DNA of 64,000 nucleotides from Metabacillus kandeliae (GCF_021166585.1 NZ_JAJOZE010000013.1:34652-98651), one strand, 5' to 3'. Shown: positions 9,464 through 18,316, counted from the first letter of the stretch. Notes: generated by a model not told the origin, from the letters alone. Program-made: numbers and translations.

Positions 9464-10459
9464 TCAAATCCAATGCACGGCAGGCAGTACAATCCTCCTT
9501 GTTCTCATGGAAAGCATGGAGGAGTAGGACTTTAAAAATTGCTCATATTCCCCTGAACGCTCAAGCAGCTGGTGCAGCTGTTTTTCATAATACGGTTTTT
9601 GTGCTTCCTGTGACAGGTAATAATCCTCTATGCACTCAAAGTAATGCAGCGGAAACAAGAGCCTGCTGTAAATCAATCTCCAGGAAAAGGAGGAGAGCGG
9701 CACTGTTCTGTCATACTCCTCAATAAAACTTGCTCCTGATTCGCGAAGCTCATCAGGCCGGTTCAGAAATTCCTGGCGCATATACTCGGCAATGTCCCTG
9801 CTTGCATGGTCAAACACCCAGTCAGTCGGAAGCTTGGCGCATACCTCTCCTCCCCAGGAAGACCTTGAGAACCGCTGATGGCAAATCGCTGCTGAATCGA
9901 CAGGCTTTGGTTCATCATCTAGCTCAGTATCGACCAAATACTGAATGCCGTTTTCCCCAAGTCCAAGATAATAAGGAAAAGATTCGATAAACAGCTTTTC
10001 AAAACGGTCCAGAGGATGGGCCTGAACCTTTCCTCTCCAAAAAGCCTCAAGCTGATCGAGCCGTTTTTCCCATAATGTTTTCCACTGGCCGATCCGGTTG
10101 GATTTTGTAAGCTGATACGGAAAGCTCCTGCCCCGCTGATGAAACTGAGCAAGCTCCCTTCCCGGCGAAATGCTGTTTCTTGCGCCAGCCTGGCCAAGCT
10201 TCAGCACAGCATACTTAACACCCTGATGCTCGCTGTACAGCTTTCCATCCTTGGCAGCCTGAAAGACTGCTGTGTATGGTTCTCTTTTTTCCTGTAAATA
10301 CTGACTCATATAATGAAGCTCAAATAATTCATCTTCATCCAGATGATGGACAGGCACCACTAGGCAGACAGTCTGGTGAATGCGGAATGCATCACAGCCG
10401 TTTACCTTAAAAAAATCTGATGCATGAAGGCCGTAATTCTCTTTCAGCATCGCTCTCAT
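9464..10459 (-). CDS. yutH: YutH family spore coat-associated protein
   Basis: 331 residues related to the CotS/CotI/YutH group, which has an aminoglycoside-phosphotransferase/protein-kinase-like fold and is associated with the spore coat in Bacillus. ATG start at 10459 follows AGGGGG by seven bases. No signal peptide or membrane segment is seen. Identification rests on overall resemblance and on its place beside divergent yutG. Confidence 0.85.
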   Translation of the reverse strand: MRAMLKENYGLHASDFFKVNGCDAFRIHQTVCLVVPVHHLDEDELFELHYMSQYLQEKREPYTAVFQAAKDGKLYSEHQGVKYAVLKLGQAGARNSISPGRELAQFHQRGRSFPYQLTKSNRIGQWKTLWEKRLDQLEAFWRGKVQAHPLDRFEKLFIESFPYYLGLGENGIQYLVDTELDDEPKPVDSAAICHQRFSRSSWGGEVCAKLPTDWVFDHASRDIAEYMRQEFLNRPDELRESGASFIEEYDRTVPLSSFSWRLIYSRLLFPLHYFECIEDYYLSQEAQKPYYEKQLHQLLERSGEYEQFLKSYSSMLSMRTRRIVLPAVHWI

Positions 10460-10602
10460 TCTTCATCCCCCTGTTTCCCCTGTATATTGCTATCGTAGTC
10501 TCAGATGAAACAGATTATGACTGCTGCATCAAGATCACGGTAAGTTTACACACAAGATGATTCAGTTTTGAATAAAATAGAAAAAAAGATTGGGTGATCC
10601 TA

Positions 10603-11103
10603 TTGGAACAAGAGAAAAAAATGGATGCCGTGGAGCGCGCCGCAAGGAACAAGCTCGCAGAACGGGGCGTAAAATCTGAGGATATAGCCGACCTTGTTTA
10701 TTTTCTGCAGAAAAAATACCACCCAAATTTAAAAATAGAGGAATGCCTGGCAAATGTAGACCGGGTACTTTCGAAAAGAGAAGTACAGAATGCCATCTTA
10801 ACAGGCATCCATCTTGATATGGCTGCTGAAAAAGGAATCCTCGATGAACCGCTTCAATCCATTATCGAAACAGACGAGAGCTTATACGGCGTGGATGAGG
10901 TCATGGCCTTTTCCATTGTTAATATATATGGTTCTATCGGGTTCACCAATTACGGATATATCGACAAAGAAAAGCCTGGGATCCTCAGTTTTTTAAACGA
11001 TAAATCCACTGGGATGTGCCATACCTTCTTAGATGATATTGTCGGAGCAATTGCAGCAGCAGCTTCCAGCAGGCTGGCACATAGGGCACGGAATACGGAA
11101 TGA
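10603..11103 (+). CDS. yutG: Phosphatidylglycerophosphatase A-like protein
   Basis: About 166 residues of the PgpA domain family (motifs VDEVMAFSIVNIYGSIGFTN and FLDDIVGAIAAA). PgpA proteins dephosphorylate phosphatidylglycerophosphate. This soluble YutG branch has no obvious transmembrane helices, so its exact substrate is uncertain. A TTG at 10603 behind GGGTGAT is the preferred start; GTG 10594 and ATG 10621 are possible. Divergent from yutH. Confidence 0.85.
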   Translation: MEQEKKMDAVERAARNKLAERGVKSEDIADLVYFLQKKYHPNLKIEECLANVDRVLSKREVQNAILTGIHLDMAAEKGILDEPLQSIIETDESLYGVDEVMAFSIVNIYGSIGFTNYGYIDKEKPGILSFLNDKSTGMCHTFLDDIVGAIAAAASSRLAHRARNTE

Positions 11104-11106
11104 AGA

Positions 11107-11162
11107 AGAAAAGCGGAAGCGGCTTATGACCTCAGATCGGGTCAGCCGCTGGAGCTGGACAG
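11107..11162. repeat. Dispersed intergenic repeat, copy 1 (AAGCGGAAGC...CGCTGGAGCTGGACA type)
   Basis: It lies directly after yutG. It shares CAGATCGGG and AGCCGCTGGAGCTGGACA with 47602-47629, and shorter ends with 37944-37983. Elements of this kind recur between genes in many Bacillaceae genomes. Confidence 0.75.
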
Positions 11163-11164
11163 CA

Positions 11165-11201
11165 GAGAAGCCGGTTCTCCTTAGGAGAACCGGCTTTTCT
11201 A
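11165..11201. terminator. Bidirectional terminator between yutG and yutF
   Basis: A 13-15 bp stem AGCCGGTTCTCC / GGAGAACCGGCT with a TTA-type loop separates two convergent genes. Confidence 0.9.
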
Positions 11202-11206
11202 AGCAG

Positions 11207-11977
11207 TTAAATATATTCCAGCACTTCAGAAAGCGACTGAACAGAATAAACCGGCTGAACCTCATAATTGGCCAGGTGTTCTTTGGCAGTAACGCCGGTA
11301 TGGACAATCAGCGTGTCCATCCCAGCCTTAATGCCTGCCATAATATCTGTGTCATAATTATCCCCGATCATCAGGGTATCTTCTTTTGCAGTCCCAAGCA
11401 CCTTCAATGCCTGCTCCATAATAATGGATTCAGGCTTGCCGATAAACACAGGACTTGTTTTCGTGCTTACTGCGATCACAGAGGTGATGGCCCCGTTTCC
11501 TGGAAGCAGCCCTCTCTCCGTCGGAAGCGCGATGTCCCCATTAGTTGAAATAAATTCTGCCCCGCTTCGGACGCCAAGGCAGGCTTTGGCAAGCTTTTCA
11601 TATGTAATTTCCCTGTCGATCCCCACAATAACAAAATCAGGGTTTTCCTCCTGTAATGTAAATCCTTTGTCCATAACAGCCTTGCGGATTCCTTCTTCGC
11701 CAATAACAAAAACAGAAGCATCCTGTTTCTTCTCATATACATAGTTCGCGGTAGCCTGGGATGTAGTGAAAACTTGCTCAGGTGCTGTTGGAATATCAAA
11801 AGCATTCAGTTTTTCCGCAACCTGCTCAGGCGTTCTGGATGAATTATTTGTTACGAACAGATAGGGCAGCCCTTTACGTCTCAGTGCATGAACAAACTCT
11901 CCGGCTTCCTCGATTTTTTCCGTTCCTTTATACATGGTTCCGTCTAAATCAATAAGAAATCCTTTGTAGTGTTTCAT
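11207..11977 (-). CDS. yutF: HAD-superfamily phosphatase, NagD/AraL type
   Basis: 256 residues. HAD motif I DLDGT is at 10-14, motif II VTNNSSR near 43, and the C-terminal motif MIGDNYDTDI near 205-214. The arrangement with a large C2 cap is that of NagD-like sugar-phosphate or nucleotide phosphatases. The substrate is unknown. The ATG at 11977 follows GGAGTGG at five bases; the ORF can be extended to a GTG three codons upstream but without a Shine-Dalgarno. Confidence 0.93.
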   Translation of the reverse strand: MKHYKGFLIDLDGTMYKGTEKIEEAGEFVHALRRKGLPYLFVTNNSSRTPEQVAEKLNAFDIPTAPEQVFTTSQATANYVYEKKQDASVFVIGEEGIRKAVMDKGFTLQEENPDFVIVGIDREITYEKLAKACLGVRSGAEFISTNGDIALPTERGLLPGNGAITSVIAVSTKTSPVFIGKPESIIMEQALKVLGTAKEDTLMIGDNYDTDIMAGIKAGMDTLIVHTGVTAKEHLANYEVQPVYSVQSLSEVLEYI

Positions 11978-12003
11978 GAATACCACTCCAGTTTTTAAAT
12001 AAT

Positions 12004-12041
12004 AAAAGGCGCTCTCCTGTGAAGTAGGAAAGCGCCTTTTC
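12004..12041 (-). terminator. Terminator after yutE
   Basis: Stem AAGGCGCTNTCC / GGNAAGCGCCTT, 8 bp beyond the yutE stop, with flanking A/T runs. Confidence 0.85.
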
Positions 12042-12048
12042 CAGCATG

Positions 12049-12486
12049 CTAGCGTCTAAATGCAGATACAGGACCAAGCTCATTTTCCAGGTAGCTTCTC
12101 ACCTTATCCGGAAAAGCCTGAAGAACAGCCGCTTCTTCCTTTATAGCTTTCTTCAATTCCCCATGTGAAATACTCATATATTCCTGAACAAGCGGCTTGC
12201 GGAAAGAAATCAGCTTTTTCAATCCCTTTTCATCTTCTTCATTTATCACTTTTTCATCCAGCAGGATATCAATAATATCTTCATAGCTTCCAGGATCACG
12301 CATGATAAAGCCGTCAATCATGGCATTGCCAACGTCCACAATCGACTCTATAAAAAGATGGCCAATCCTTTCAAGCGCAAGCTTCTCAAGCCTTGTTTCA
12401 AATGATGCCTGCTCTAAAAACAGCTGCAGCGTTTCTTCGTAATACTGCAGCAGCTGTTCAATCCGTTCTCTGTCAACAAAATACAT
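12049..12486 (-). CDS. yutE: DUF86/HepT-like protein YutE
   Basis: 145 residues, all-helical, of the DUF86 (HepT-like) family. HepT toxins usually pair with an MNT nucleotidyltransferase antitoxin. No such partner is adjacent, and the R(x4-6)HxY RNase signature is not visible (the region reads RDPGSYEDI), so a toxin role is doubtful. It begins 18 bp after the EAL gene and is probably cotranscribed with it. Gene order matches yutE of B. subtilis. Confidence 0.85.
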   Translation of the reverse strand: MYFVDRERIEQLLQYYEETLQLFLEQASFETRLEKLALERIGHLFIESIVDVGNAMIDGFIMRDPGSYEDIIDILLDEKVINEEDEKGLKKLISFRKPLVQEYMSISHGELKKAIKEEAAVLQAFPDKVRSYLENELGPVSAFRR

Positions 12487-12504
12487 CGGTGCCTCAGCTC
12501 CTGT

Positions 12505-13812
12505 TCAAAGCGCAATACGTGCTGTTTCAAGGGTTCCCGGGCGGGCGTAATAATACCCCTGAACAAGATCAACAGAGTTCCTTGAAAGCACTTCCGCTTC
12601 TTCTTTTTTCTCAATTCCTTCTGCCACAACAAGTGAGCCTGTCTCTCTGGCGATCAGCAAAAGGCCCTTCAGCATGCTTTCCTTCACCCGGTTCGTATCA
12701 ATATCCTGAATAACAGACCGGTCAATTTTTATTATATCAGGAAGAATCTCGCTTATGGTATGCAAACTGGCATAACCTGCTCCGGTATCATCCACAGCAA
12801 TCCGAAAGCCCATTTTTCTCAAGGCAGAAATATTTTCCTTGAAAAAATGAAGTCCTTCAATGGAGTCTCTTTCCGTTATTTCAAAGATAATTTGAGATGG
12901 CAGGACAGCAGGGTGCTCTTTCAGCACCTTGCTGACGTTCTTCATAAAACGCTGGCTGCCTAATGTTAAAGGAGTAAAGTTGATGAAGATTTCCTGTTTG
13001 CAGCCTGTTTCTTCCGTCAGCTGCAGCGCCTTCTCAAGAATCAGCATTTCCAGGTCAAACGCCATATTTGTCTGTCTTGCCACACTGAATAAGGGCAGCG
13101 GACTTTCCAGAGAGGTCCCTTTTGGCCCTCTCGTTAAAATTTCCCATGCCTTTACTTCATGAGTTGATAAATCAATAATAGGCTGAGCGAGCAGGGTAAT
13201 ATTCTGCTTTTGAATGATTTCCCGCATTTCCAATATGCTTTCAATATACTTTGATTGAACCCTTTTTTCAGCCATGGCGATTGCCTGCTGATGCGCCTTG
13301 TAGATGGCATCCTGTGTAGAATCATTTTGCTTTTCAACAAACATATAGCCTACTTCAAAAGAAAAATCACAATAAGGATAGCGCTTTGCGAGCCGGCTTT
13401 CAACCTTTGGCATAACCGTCCTGATAAAGCTTTCAATATGCGGAACACTTTGTCTTGCATCGTTTATTTTTAAAAAGATGGAAATCCCATCTGTATAATA
13501 GTCATGAACAACCAAAATTTCTTTGTTGTATTCAGAAGCTTCAAGAATCTCCTTGAAAGCTGTTTTCAGCTCAAGCAAGCAGGCTCTGTAATCCTCGGCA
13601 TCAAGCTGTTGCGGGAGTTCTTTGATGTTTAAAAGATTGGCCACCACAACGGCAACTTTTCTGCCGCTGGCCACTGCTGAATAAACGCCCTCCAGTACGG
13701 GATTTCGGAGAACAAATTGAGGGGGATAATAGCGCAATTGCCTATATGGCAAAAGAATTTTGCTCCATTTGCTGAATCTTTTGCTGTGCAGTGTCCAAAA
13801 ACCGCTTCTCAT
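12505..13812 (-). CDS. EAL-domain protein with degenerate N-terminal GGDEF-like domain
   Basis: 435 residues. A divergent GGDEF-like region (about 50-190) lacks the GGDEF signature. A C-terminal EAL domain (about 205-435) retains most metal and c-di-GMP residues: Glu224 in EILTRG (EAL changed to EIL), Asn278, Glu311, Asp341-Asp342 in DDTGAGY, Lys362 in KID, Glu398 in VAEGIE, and QGYYYARP at the end. The protein may therefore hydrolyse c-di-GMP or sense it. No transmembrane helix is seen. The ribosome binding site (AGAAGGG) is modest. Next gene is yutE. Confidence 0.87.
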   Translation of the reverse strand: MRSGFWTLHSKRFSKWSKILLPYRQLRYYPPQFVLRNPVLEGVYSAVASGRKVAVVVANLLNIKELPQQLDAEDYRACLLELKTAFKEILEASEYNKEILVVHDYYTDGISIFLKINDARQSVPHIESFIRTVMPKVESRLAKRYPYCDFSFEVGYMFVEKQNDSTQDAIYKAHQQAIAMAEKRVQSKYIESILEMREIIQKQNITLLAQPIIDLSTHEVKAWEILTRGPKGTSLESPLPLFSVARQTNMAFDLEMLILEKALQLTEETGCKQEIFINFTPLTLGSQRFMKNVSKVLKEHPAVLPSQIIFEITERDSIEGLHFFKENISALRKMGFRIAVDDTGAGYASLHTISEILPDIIKIDRSVIQDIDTNRVKESMLKGLLLIARETGSLVVAEGIEKKEEAEVLSRNSVDLVQGYYYARPGTLETARIAL

Positions 13813-13999
13813 TCTCTCAACCCTTCTGGCTAATACCTTCTATGTATTACTATCTTATCACAAAACCTTATAATTCGACTTTTCCCTTGTAAATTTTTCT
13901 TTTAAACCCAATTTTTAAGAAATAACCAGGACATTTGTCCTTTTAAATTATTAGAAGATTCATGTTATTCTCTAGAAAAGAACGTGGAGGGGATTTTTG

Positions 14000-14263
14000 G
14001 TGGAGCGCTTTTTTTTATATGATGAAACGGTTGAAGCGAAAACGAGATTTGTCAGCTTTGCAGGAAAAAACAGAAGATTTGACCTTGCCATCCTGCAAAC
14101 GGACCGTTATTTCGGTAAATCCATTGTTCTCGATATTCAAAGCAACCGGTTTGCCATTGTCGGCTTGGATGATTTAGAAGAAGAAGGAAGCATTGAAGCT
14201 GAATTCGGCTTTAGCGAAGAAGATGCAGCAGAGCTTCGGGAGTTTCTTTATGAAATGGTTTAG
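14000..14263 (+). CDS. DUF3055/SAV0927-type small protein
   Basis: 87 residues, acidic, conserved among Bacillales as a SAV0927-like family; function unknown. The GTG at 14000 (MERFFLYDE) is chosen by resemblance to homologues and GGAGGGG eight bases upstream; a TTG one codon earlier is possible. It is divergent from the EAL gene. Confidence 0.75.
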   Translation: MERFFLYDETVEAKTRFVSFAGKNRRFDLAILQTDRYFGKSIVLDIQSNRFAIVGLDDLEEEGSIEAEFGFSEEDAAELREFLYEMV

Positions 14264-14325
14264 CGTATAAGATCACCGGATTGATATAAAATACTGTTAT
14301 CAAATCCAGCTGGCAGGTGGCCTTT

Positions 14326-14610
14326 ATGAAAGAGAAGTATACCGATTTTTCAAATGTCGAAAACATGCATCACTACCTGACGCCGGAGATTACCCCTGAG
14401 GGCCCATACGGAGCTCCCAGAGGCAAAGACGAGCCGGTTGAAAACAAAACCTCTCCATGGGAAGAAGGACAGCGCTACTACAGCGCCTTTAATTACGAAG
14501 TAAAACCGTTTCATCAGGACATCGAAAGGCAGTATCCGGGTGCACACCCTGTACATGACGACCCGGACAAGCGGGAAGAGCCTCCTTATAATGATGAAAG
14601 CAAAAAATAA
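14326..14610 (+). CDS. DUF3905-like small hydrophilic protein
   Basis: 94 residues, rich in Pro, Glu, Tyr and His, with no membrane segment (motifs HHYLTPEITPEGPYG and YYSAFNYE). It resembles a Bacillus family of unknown function that I recall as DUF3905. ATG 14326 follows AGGTGG by five bases. A terminator shared with convergent yutD follows. Confidence 0.7.
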   Translation: MKEKYTDFSNVENMHHYLTPEITPEGPYGAPRGKDEPVENKTSPWEEGQRYYSAFNYEVKPFHQDIERQYPGAHPVHDDPDKREEPPYNDESKK

Positions 14611-14639
14611 AAATGCCGGACAGTTATCCGGCATTTTTA
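14611..14639. terminator. Bidirectional terminator whose loop contains the yutD stop codon
   Basis: Stem AATGCCGGA / TCCGGCATT with T runs on both strands. The yutD TAA (14624-14626, minus strand) lies in the loop. Confidence 0.88.
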
Positions 14640-14911
14640 TTTCGAATTTTTTTCAATACAAAATAGGCGCAGCCAAAGTTGCAGTATTCATAAATATATT
14701 CATCAAGGGTGCTGATTTTCGTATCATACGTTGCCTTCTGATTATCATTGTTGAAAAAACCTTTAAGGCGGAGCTGATTATATCCCCAATCCCCCACAAT
14801 GAAATCATATTTATTTAAAATCTCTGAGTACCTTGCTTTAAAAGCCTCCTCATTAAAACCGTTCCGAACATCCTGGACAACCTCAAAGCAATGGTTTTGA
14901 ATGCAGATCAT
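14624..14911 (-). CDS. yutD: YutD family protein (DUF1027)
   Basis: 95 residues of the YutD/DUF1027 family (motifs YSEILNKYDFIVGDWGYNQLRLKGF and FGCAYFVLKK). Conserved in Bacillales and lactobacilli; function unknown. The last codons and the stop sit inside the terminator hairpin, so translation should run into the forming stem. Position between the DUF3905-like gene and yutC matches related genomes. Confidence 0.88.
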   Translation of the reverse strand: MICIQNHCFEVVQDVRNGFNEEAFKARYSEILNKYDFIVGDWGYNQLRLKGFFNNDNQKATYDTKISTLDEYIYEYCNFGCAYFVLKKIRNKNAG

Positions 14912-15061
14912 GTCTTTCCTTCACCCCTTTTGTACAAGGCACATGCCTTATGTCTTACTTGGATAAGCTTTACTTAATAATAGCGGATTTGCGGCGCTCC
15001 AGCAATTGCTATGTTAGAAACAGCAGCCAAAAGCCATTCTAACGGTGAGGAGGTGCAAATC

Positions 15062-15736
15062 ATGAAAAAATGGAAAAACGCGCTAGTCCTGCTGGCTGCT
15101 TTCGGAACGCTGGCAGGCTGTCAGATGCAAGACCGTGCAGGTGAAAGAGAAATGCTTCAAAAAGACGGAAATACAATTAACGTTTCCGACCGCACTGAAA
15201 TGTATAATAAAAATGGCCTCCCTAACGGCCGTGAAGGAAAAATGACGAACTTTGGGTATGTAAGGCATACGAAAGCAGAGGTCACAAAAAACGGAAAAGC
15301 AGCGGAAATTCACGCCATTAACAGAGAGCAGCTTGCCAACATCATCAGCAGCATGGCTGTTCAGCTTCCACACGTCCAGGACGCTGCGGCCCTTGTAACA
15401 GATGAAGAGGTGATGGTCGCCTACCAGACCGATTCAAAAAAACGCTCTCAAACAGCAGACCAGGTAAAGCGGACAGCACTTTCAGTGGTTCCTGCCTATT
15501 TTCATATCTATGTCGCGGACAATCCTGAAATCATCAAGCAGCTTCAATCTTACAGCCGTTTTGACTCCAACACAAACAACATTAACCAGATCATGAACCA
15601 GACAATCAAAGAAATGAAGCGCTATCCGCAAGGCGGCAAAGCAGGAAGAGGCACGAATGCCAACAACGAGGATCCAGGAGAAATGGACAAAGAGCTTGAT
15701 GTGAAAAACGGCCCTAAGTCTATGATGGTGGATTGA
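15062..15736 (+). CDS. yutC: YhcN/YlaJ family sporulation lipoprotein
   Basis: 224 residues. A lipoprotein signal peptide ends in LAGC (Cys20). The rest contains the YhcN/YlaJ domain (LANIISSMAVQLPHVQDAAALVTDEEVMVAYQ region), found in spore inner-membrane or germination-related lipoproteins. The ATG at 15062 follows GAGGAGGTG at six bases; the frame is open upstream to 15011 but without support. A repeat array begins about 30 bp after the stop. Confidence 0.88.
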   Translation: MKKWKNALVLLAAFGTLAGCQMQDRAGEREMLQKDGNTINVSDRTEMYNKNGLPNGREGKMTNFGYVRHTKAEVTKNGKAAEIHAINREQLANIISSMAVQLPHVQDAAALVTDEEVMVAYQTDSKKRSQTADQVKRTALSVVPAYFHIYVADNPEIIKQLQSYSRFDSNTNNINQIMNQTIKEMKRYPQGGKAGRGTNANNEDPGEMDKELDVKNGPKSMMVD

Positions 15737-15765
15737 ATACTGCCGTGATAGCAGTTTTGGCAGCC

Positions 15766-15970
15766 TGCATGTAAAGAGGTAAACCCGCATGTATATTGCA
15801 AAAGCTGCATGTAAAATGGATAGCCCGCACACAAATCGGGTAAACCGCATATGAGATAGCCCAGGCTGCATATAAAATTCCCAAACCTGCAAATAAATTT
15901 GAAAAACCTGCAATTAAAATCTTAAAACCCGCAATTAAAACCTGCAAACCCGCATATAAACCCGTTAAAT
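15766..15970 (+). repeat. Short-period tandem array A (about 11 units of 20-21 bp, core CYGCATRTAAA)
   Basis: Core YGCA motifs start at 15766, 15786, 15806, 15826, 15846 (20-bp steps), then 15867, 15888, 15909, 15930 and 15951 (21-bp steps). Units are degenerate, with a core CYGCAWRTAAA followed by a variable A-rich stretch. The array fills the gap between the ends of convergent yutC and lipA. The same core recurs in 48922-49240. The 20/21 mix breaks any reading frame. Confidence 0.85.
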
Positions 15971-16086
15971 AAGGGCCATTTTTTATAAAAGTTAGGCTGT
16001 TATGTTAAAAATCCGTACATTTTTCTTTAAAAACAGCTGAAATCCGACAGCCTTCAGCTAAAATGAACGGCCGGCTGCTAAAAGAA
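15971..16086. other. Gap between repeat array A and the lipA terminator
   Basis: A/T-rich sequence without an ORF. It contains an inverted repeat AGCTGAA / TTCAGCT near 16036-16060 that may be a terminator remnant for the yutC side. Confidence 0.35.
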
Positions 16087-16122
16087 AAATCCCGAAAAGC
16101 CGTGATGGACTTTCGGGATTTA
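16087..16122 (-). terminator. Terminator of lipA
   Basis: Stem AATCCCGAAA / TTTCGGGATT directly after the lipA stop, with a T-rich tail on the minus strand. Confidence 0.85.
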
Positions 16123-16125
16123 TTT

Positions 16126-17022
16126 TTATGCATTTGCTTGTTTCGTTTTGGCTGCTTCGTTTACTTGCTCATCTGCATGGTAGGAAGAACGGACAAGCGG
16201 ACCTGCTTCACAGTGGCTGAATCCTTTGCTCATGGCAATTTCTTTCAGCTCTGCAAATTCATCCGGATGGTAATATTTTTGAACTTTTAAGTGTTTTTTG
16301 GATGGCTGCAGGTATTGGCCGATGGTCATAATGTCTACGTTGTTGGCTCTGAGGTCATCCATTGTTTCGATGATTTCTTCTTTTGTTTCGCCAAGACCGA
16401 CCATCAATGAGCTCTTTGTCGGAATGTCCGGCTGCAGTTCTTTTGAACGGCGGAGGAATTCCAATGAACGCTCATATGTTGCTCTGGCACGGACTCTCGG
16501 AGTGAGGCTGCGCACGGTTTCAATATTATGATTCAAAATATCCGGACGTGTGTCCATCAGTGTTTTTAGGTTTTCGTAAACTCCGCCCATATCGGAAGGA
16601 AGCACTTCAATAGTAGTAAACGGGCTTTTTCTTCTGATAGCTCTCACGGTTTCAGCAAAAACAGCTGATCCGCCATCCTTCAGGTCATCCCTAGCTACTG
16701 CCGTAATAACAGCATGCTTCAGATTCATTAAAGCAACTGAATCCGCCACGCGTTCCGGCTCTTGAAGATCAAGTTCTGTAGGAAGTCCTGTTTTTACTGC
16801 ACAGAAGCGGCATGCACGCGTGCAGACAGAACCAAGGATCATGAAGGTTGCTGTTCTTCTGACAGCCCAGCACTCATGAATATTCGGACATTTTGCTTCT
16901 TCACAGACCGTGTGAAGGTTTTTCTCCCTCATCATTTTTTTCAGATCTGTATAGTTTTCGTTCGTATTCAGCTTTATTTTCAGCCATTCCGGCTTGCGCA
17001 AGTATTCTTCTTTTTTTGCCAA
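16126..17022 (-). CDS. lipA: Lipoyl synthase
   Basis: 298 residues. This radical SAM enzyme inserts two sulfur atoms into protein-bound octanoyl groups, giving lipoyl cofactors for PDH, OGDH, BCKDH and GcvH (gcvH is also in this window). The radical SAM motif CTRACRFC and the auxiliary cluster motif [12 protein letters not shown] are intact, and the C-terminal RSSYHADEQ is conserved. A TTG at 17022 (read [10 protein letters not shown]) is chosen because it reproduces the length and N-terminus of B. subtilis LipA. GGAG lies nine bases upstream; the TTG one codon earlier is an alternative. Confidence 0.96.
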   Translation of the reverse strand: MAKKEEYLRKPEWLKIKLNTNENYTDLKKMMREKNLHTVCEEAKCPNIHECWAVRRTATFMILGSVCTRACRFCAVKTGLPTELDLQEPERVADSVALMNLKHAVITAVARDDLKDGGSAVFAETVRAIRRKSPFTTIEVLPSDMGGVYENLKTLMDTRPDILNHNIETVRSLTPRVRARATYERSLEFLRRSKELQPDIPTKSSLMVGLGETKEEIIETMDDLRANNVDIMTIGQYLQPSKKHLKVQKYYHPDEFAELKEIAMSKGFSHCEAGPLVRSSYHADEQVNEAAKTKQANA

Positions 17023-17256
17023 CAAGATCAGCTCCATTATGTAGTCTTTACGCATGTATACAAAGAAAATGGAAACGCATCCACTTCATCCAAAACCAGC
17101 ACCTGCAAATGCAATGTACACTAGTCACTTTAACATAGAAAAGGAAAGGAGGACAAGGGAAAGCGGAGTTCTATTTACTAACATTTTCTAAACATGAATC
17201 AGGTTTCAAACACCAAACTAAAGATATGCTATTTACCCTGAAAGGAGCATCCAGAT

Positions 17257-18252
17257 ATGAGAAGGTTTTTTGTCCTCATTTCCCTTTTCTTATTCCTATT
17301 GCCCTGCTCTGTATCCGCTCTCAGCCTGGATGACAAGCAGCTGTCGGATTCGAGAAAAAAGCTTTACCGTAAAATTGAATCAAGAACCCATGTCCCTTGG
17401 TATTTAATCGGGGCTGTGGATCAGTATGAAAAAAATGTCCGCCTTGCCCGCCGTGATCTTCCGAAGCAAACAGGACTGGCAGGTCTTTATATACCGCCGG
17501 ATAAATGGAGCGGTGCTCTCAATCCAAAGGCATATGAAAGCGAGCCGGCAGCCATTGCCCTTTTTGGCGGGATGGGCAGGGATGGTGATGGTGACGGAAA
17601 AGCAGACCGTAACAATGATACCGATGTGCTGTACAGCTTTGCTGAATACCTTGCCTCTTATGGCATGCGAATGGATGATTACAGAATTGGACTATGGGAA
17701 TATTATCAGCGTGATAAATCCGTTGGCATTATTTTTAACCATATGAAGCTGATTAAAAAATACAAACGATTTAATCTGAAAGAACGGGCCTTCCCTGTTT
17801 CCCTGCGCTCTGACTACAGCTATCGCAGCACATGGGGTGATGCCCGCGGCTGGGGCGGCCGGAGGATACATGAAGGAACAGACGTATTCGCAGGATACGG
17901 CGTTGCTGTTAAATCTAGCTGCTTCGGCGTGATTGAAATGAAAGGCTGGAACAGATACGGCGGCTGGAGGGTCGGCATCCGCGACTTTAATAATACGTAT
18001 CATTATTATGCCCACCTGAATGGCTTTGCAAAGGGCTTGAAAGAAGGACAGATCGTCACACCAGGACAGGTAATCGGCTCTGTCGGAAGCTCCGGTTACG
18101 GACCGCCTGGAACTGCCGGCAAATTCCCGCCGCACCTTCATTATGGCATGTACAAGGATAACGGCCGGACTGAATGGTCCTTTGATCCTTATCCTCATAT
18201 GAAAATGTGGGAGCGTGCTGAAAAGAAGGCGCTGAGGAAGAAGAGGAAATAG
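17257..18252 (+). CDS. lytH: Sporulation L-Ala-D-Glu endopeptidase, M23 family
   Basis: 331 residues with a cleavable signal peptide (about 1-22). The C-terminal M23 metallopeptidase domain carries HEGTD near residue 204 and HLHYG near 292, which bind zinc. In B. subtilis LytH trims peptide side chains during cortex maturation under sigma-K. Position between lipA and yunB is the same. ATG follows GAAAGGAG. A long hairpin terminator follows. Confidence 0.93.
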   Translation: MRRFFVLISLFLFLLPCSVSALSLDDKQLSDSRKKLYRKIESRTHVPWYLIGAVDQYEKNVRLARRDLPKQTGLAGLYIPPDKWSGALNPKAYESEPAAIALFGGMGRDGDGDGKADRNNDTDVLYSFAEYLASYGMRMDDYRIGLWEYYQRDKSVGIIFNHMKLIKKYKRFNLKERAFPVSLRSDYSYRSTWGDARGWGGRRIHEGTDVFAGYGVAVKSSCFGVIEMKGWNRYGGWRVGIRDFNNTYHYYAHLNGFAKGLKEGQIVTPGQVIGSVGSSGYGPPGTAGKFPPHLHYGMYKDNGRTEWSFDPYPHMKMWERAEKKALRKKRK

Positions 18253-18316
18253 CTGCACGGTTTCATGCTGGGAGTAGGAAAATTCGGTATCTCTGTACAG
18301 CACTGATTTAAACAGT

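Noticed and set aside
12049..12486. Toxin-antitoxin system involving yutE (HepT-like)
   Set aside because: No MNT nucleotidyltransferase partner is adjacent, the RNase signature is missing, and the gene is part of conserved Bacillus gene order.
15720..15947. Minus-strand open frame of about 75 codons through array A
   Set aside because: It is a by-product of the 21-bp units; there is no ribosome binding site, and the 20-bp steps shift the periodicity out of frame.
15766..15970. Possible CRISPR array
   Set aside because: Units of 20-21 bp leave no room for repeat plus spacer, the repeats are degenerate, and no cas genes are present.
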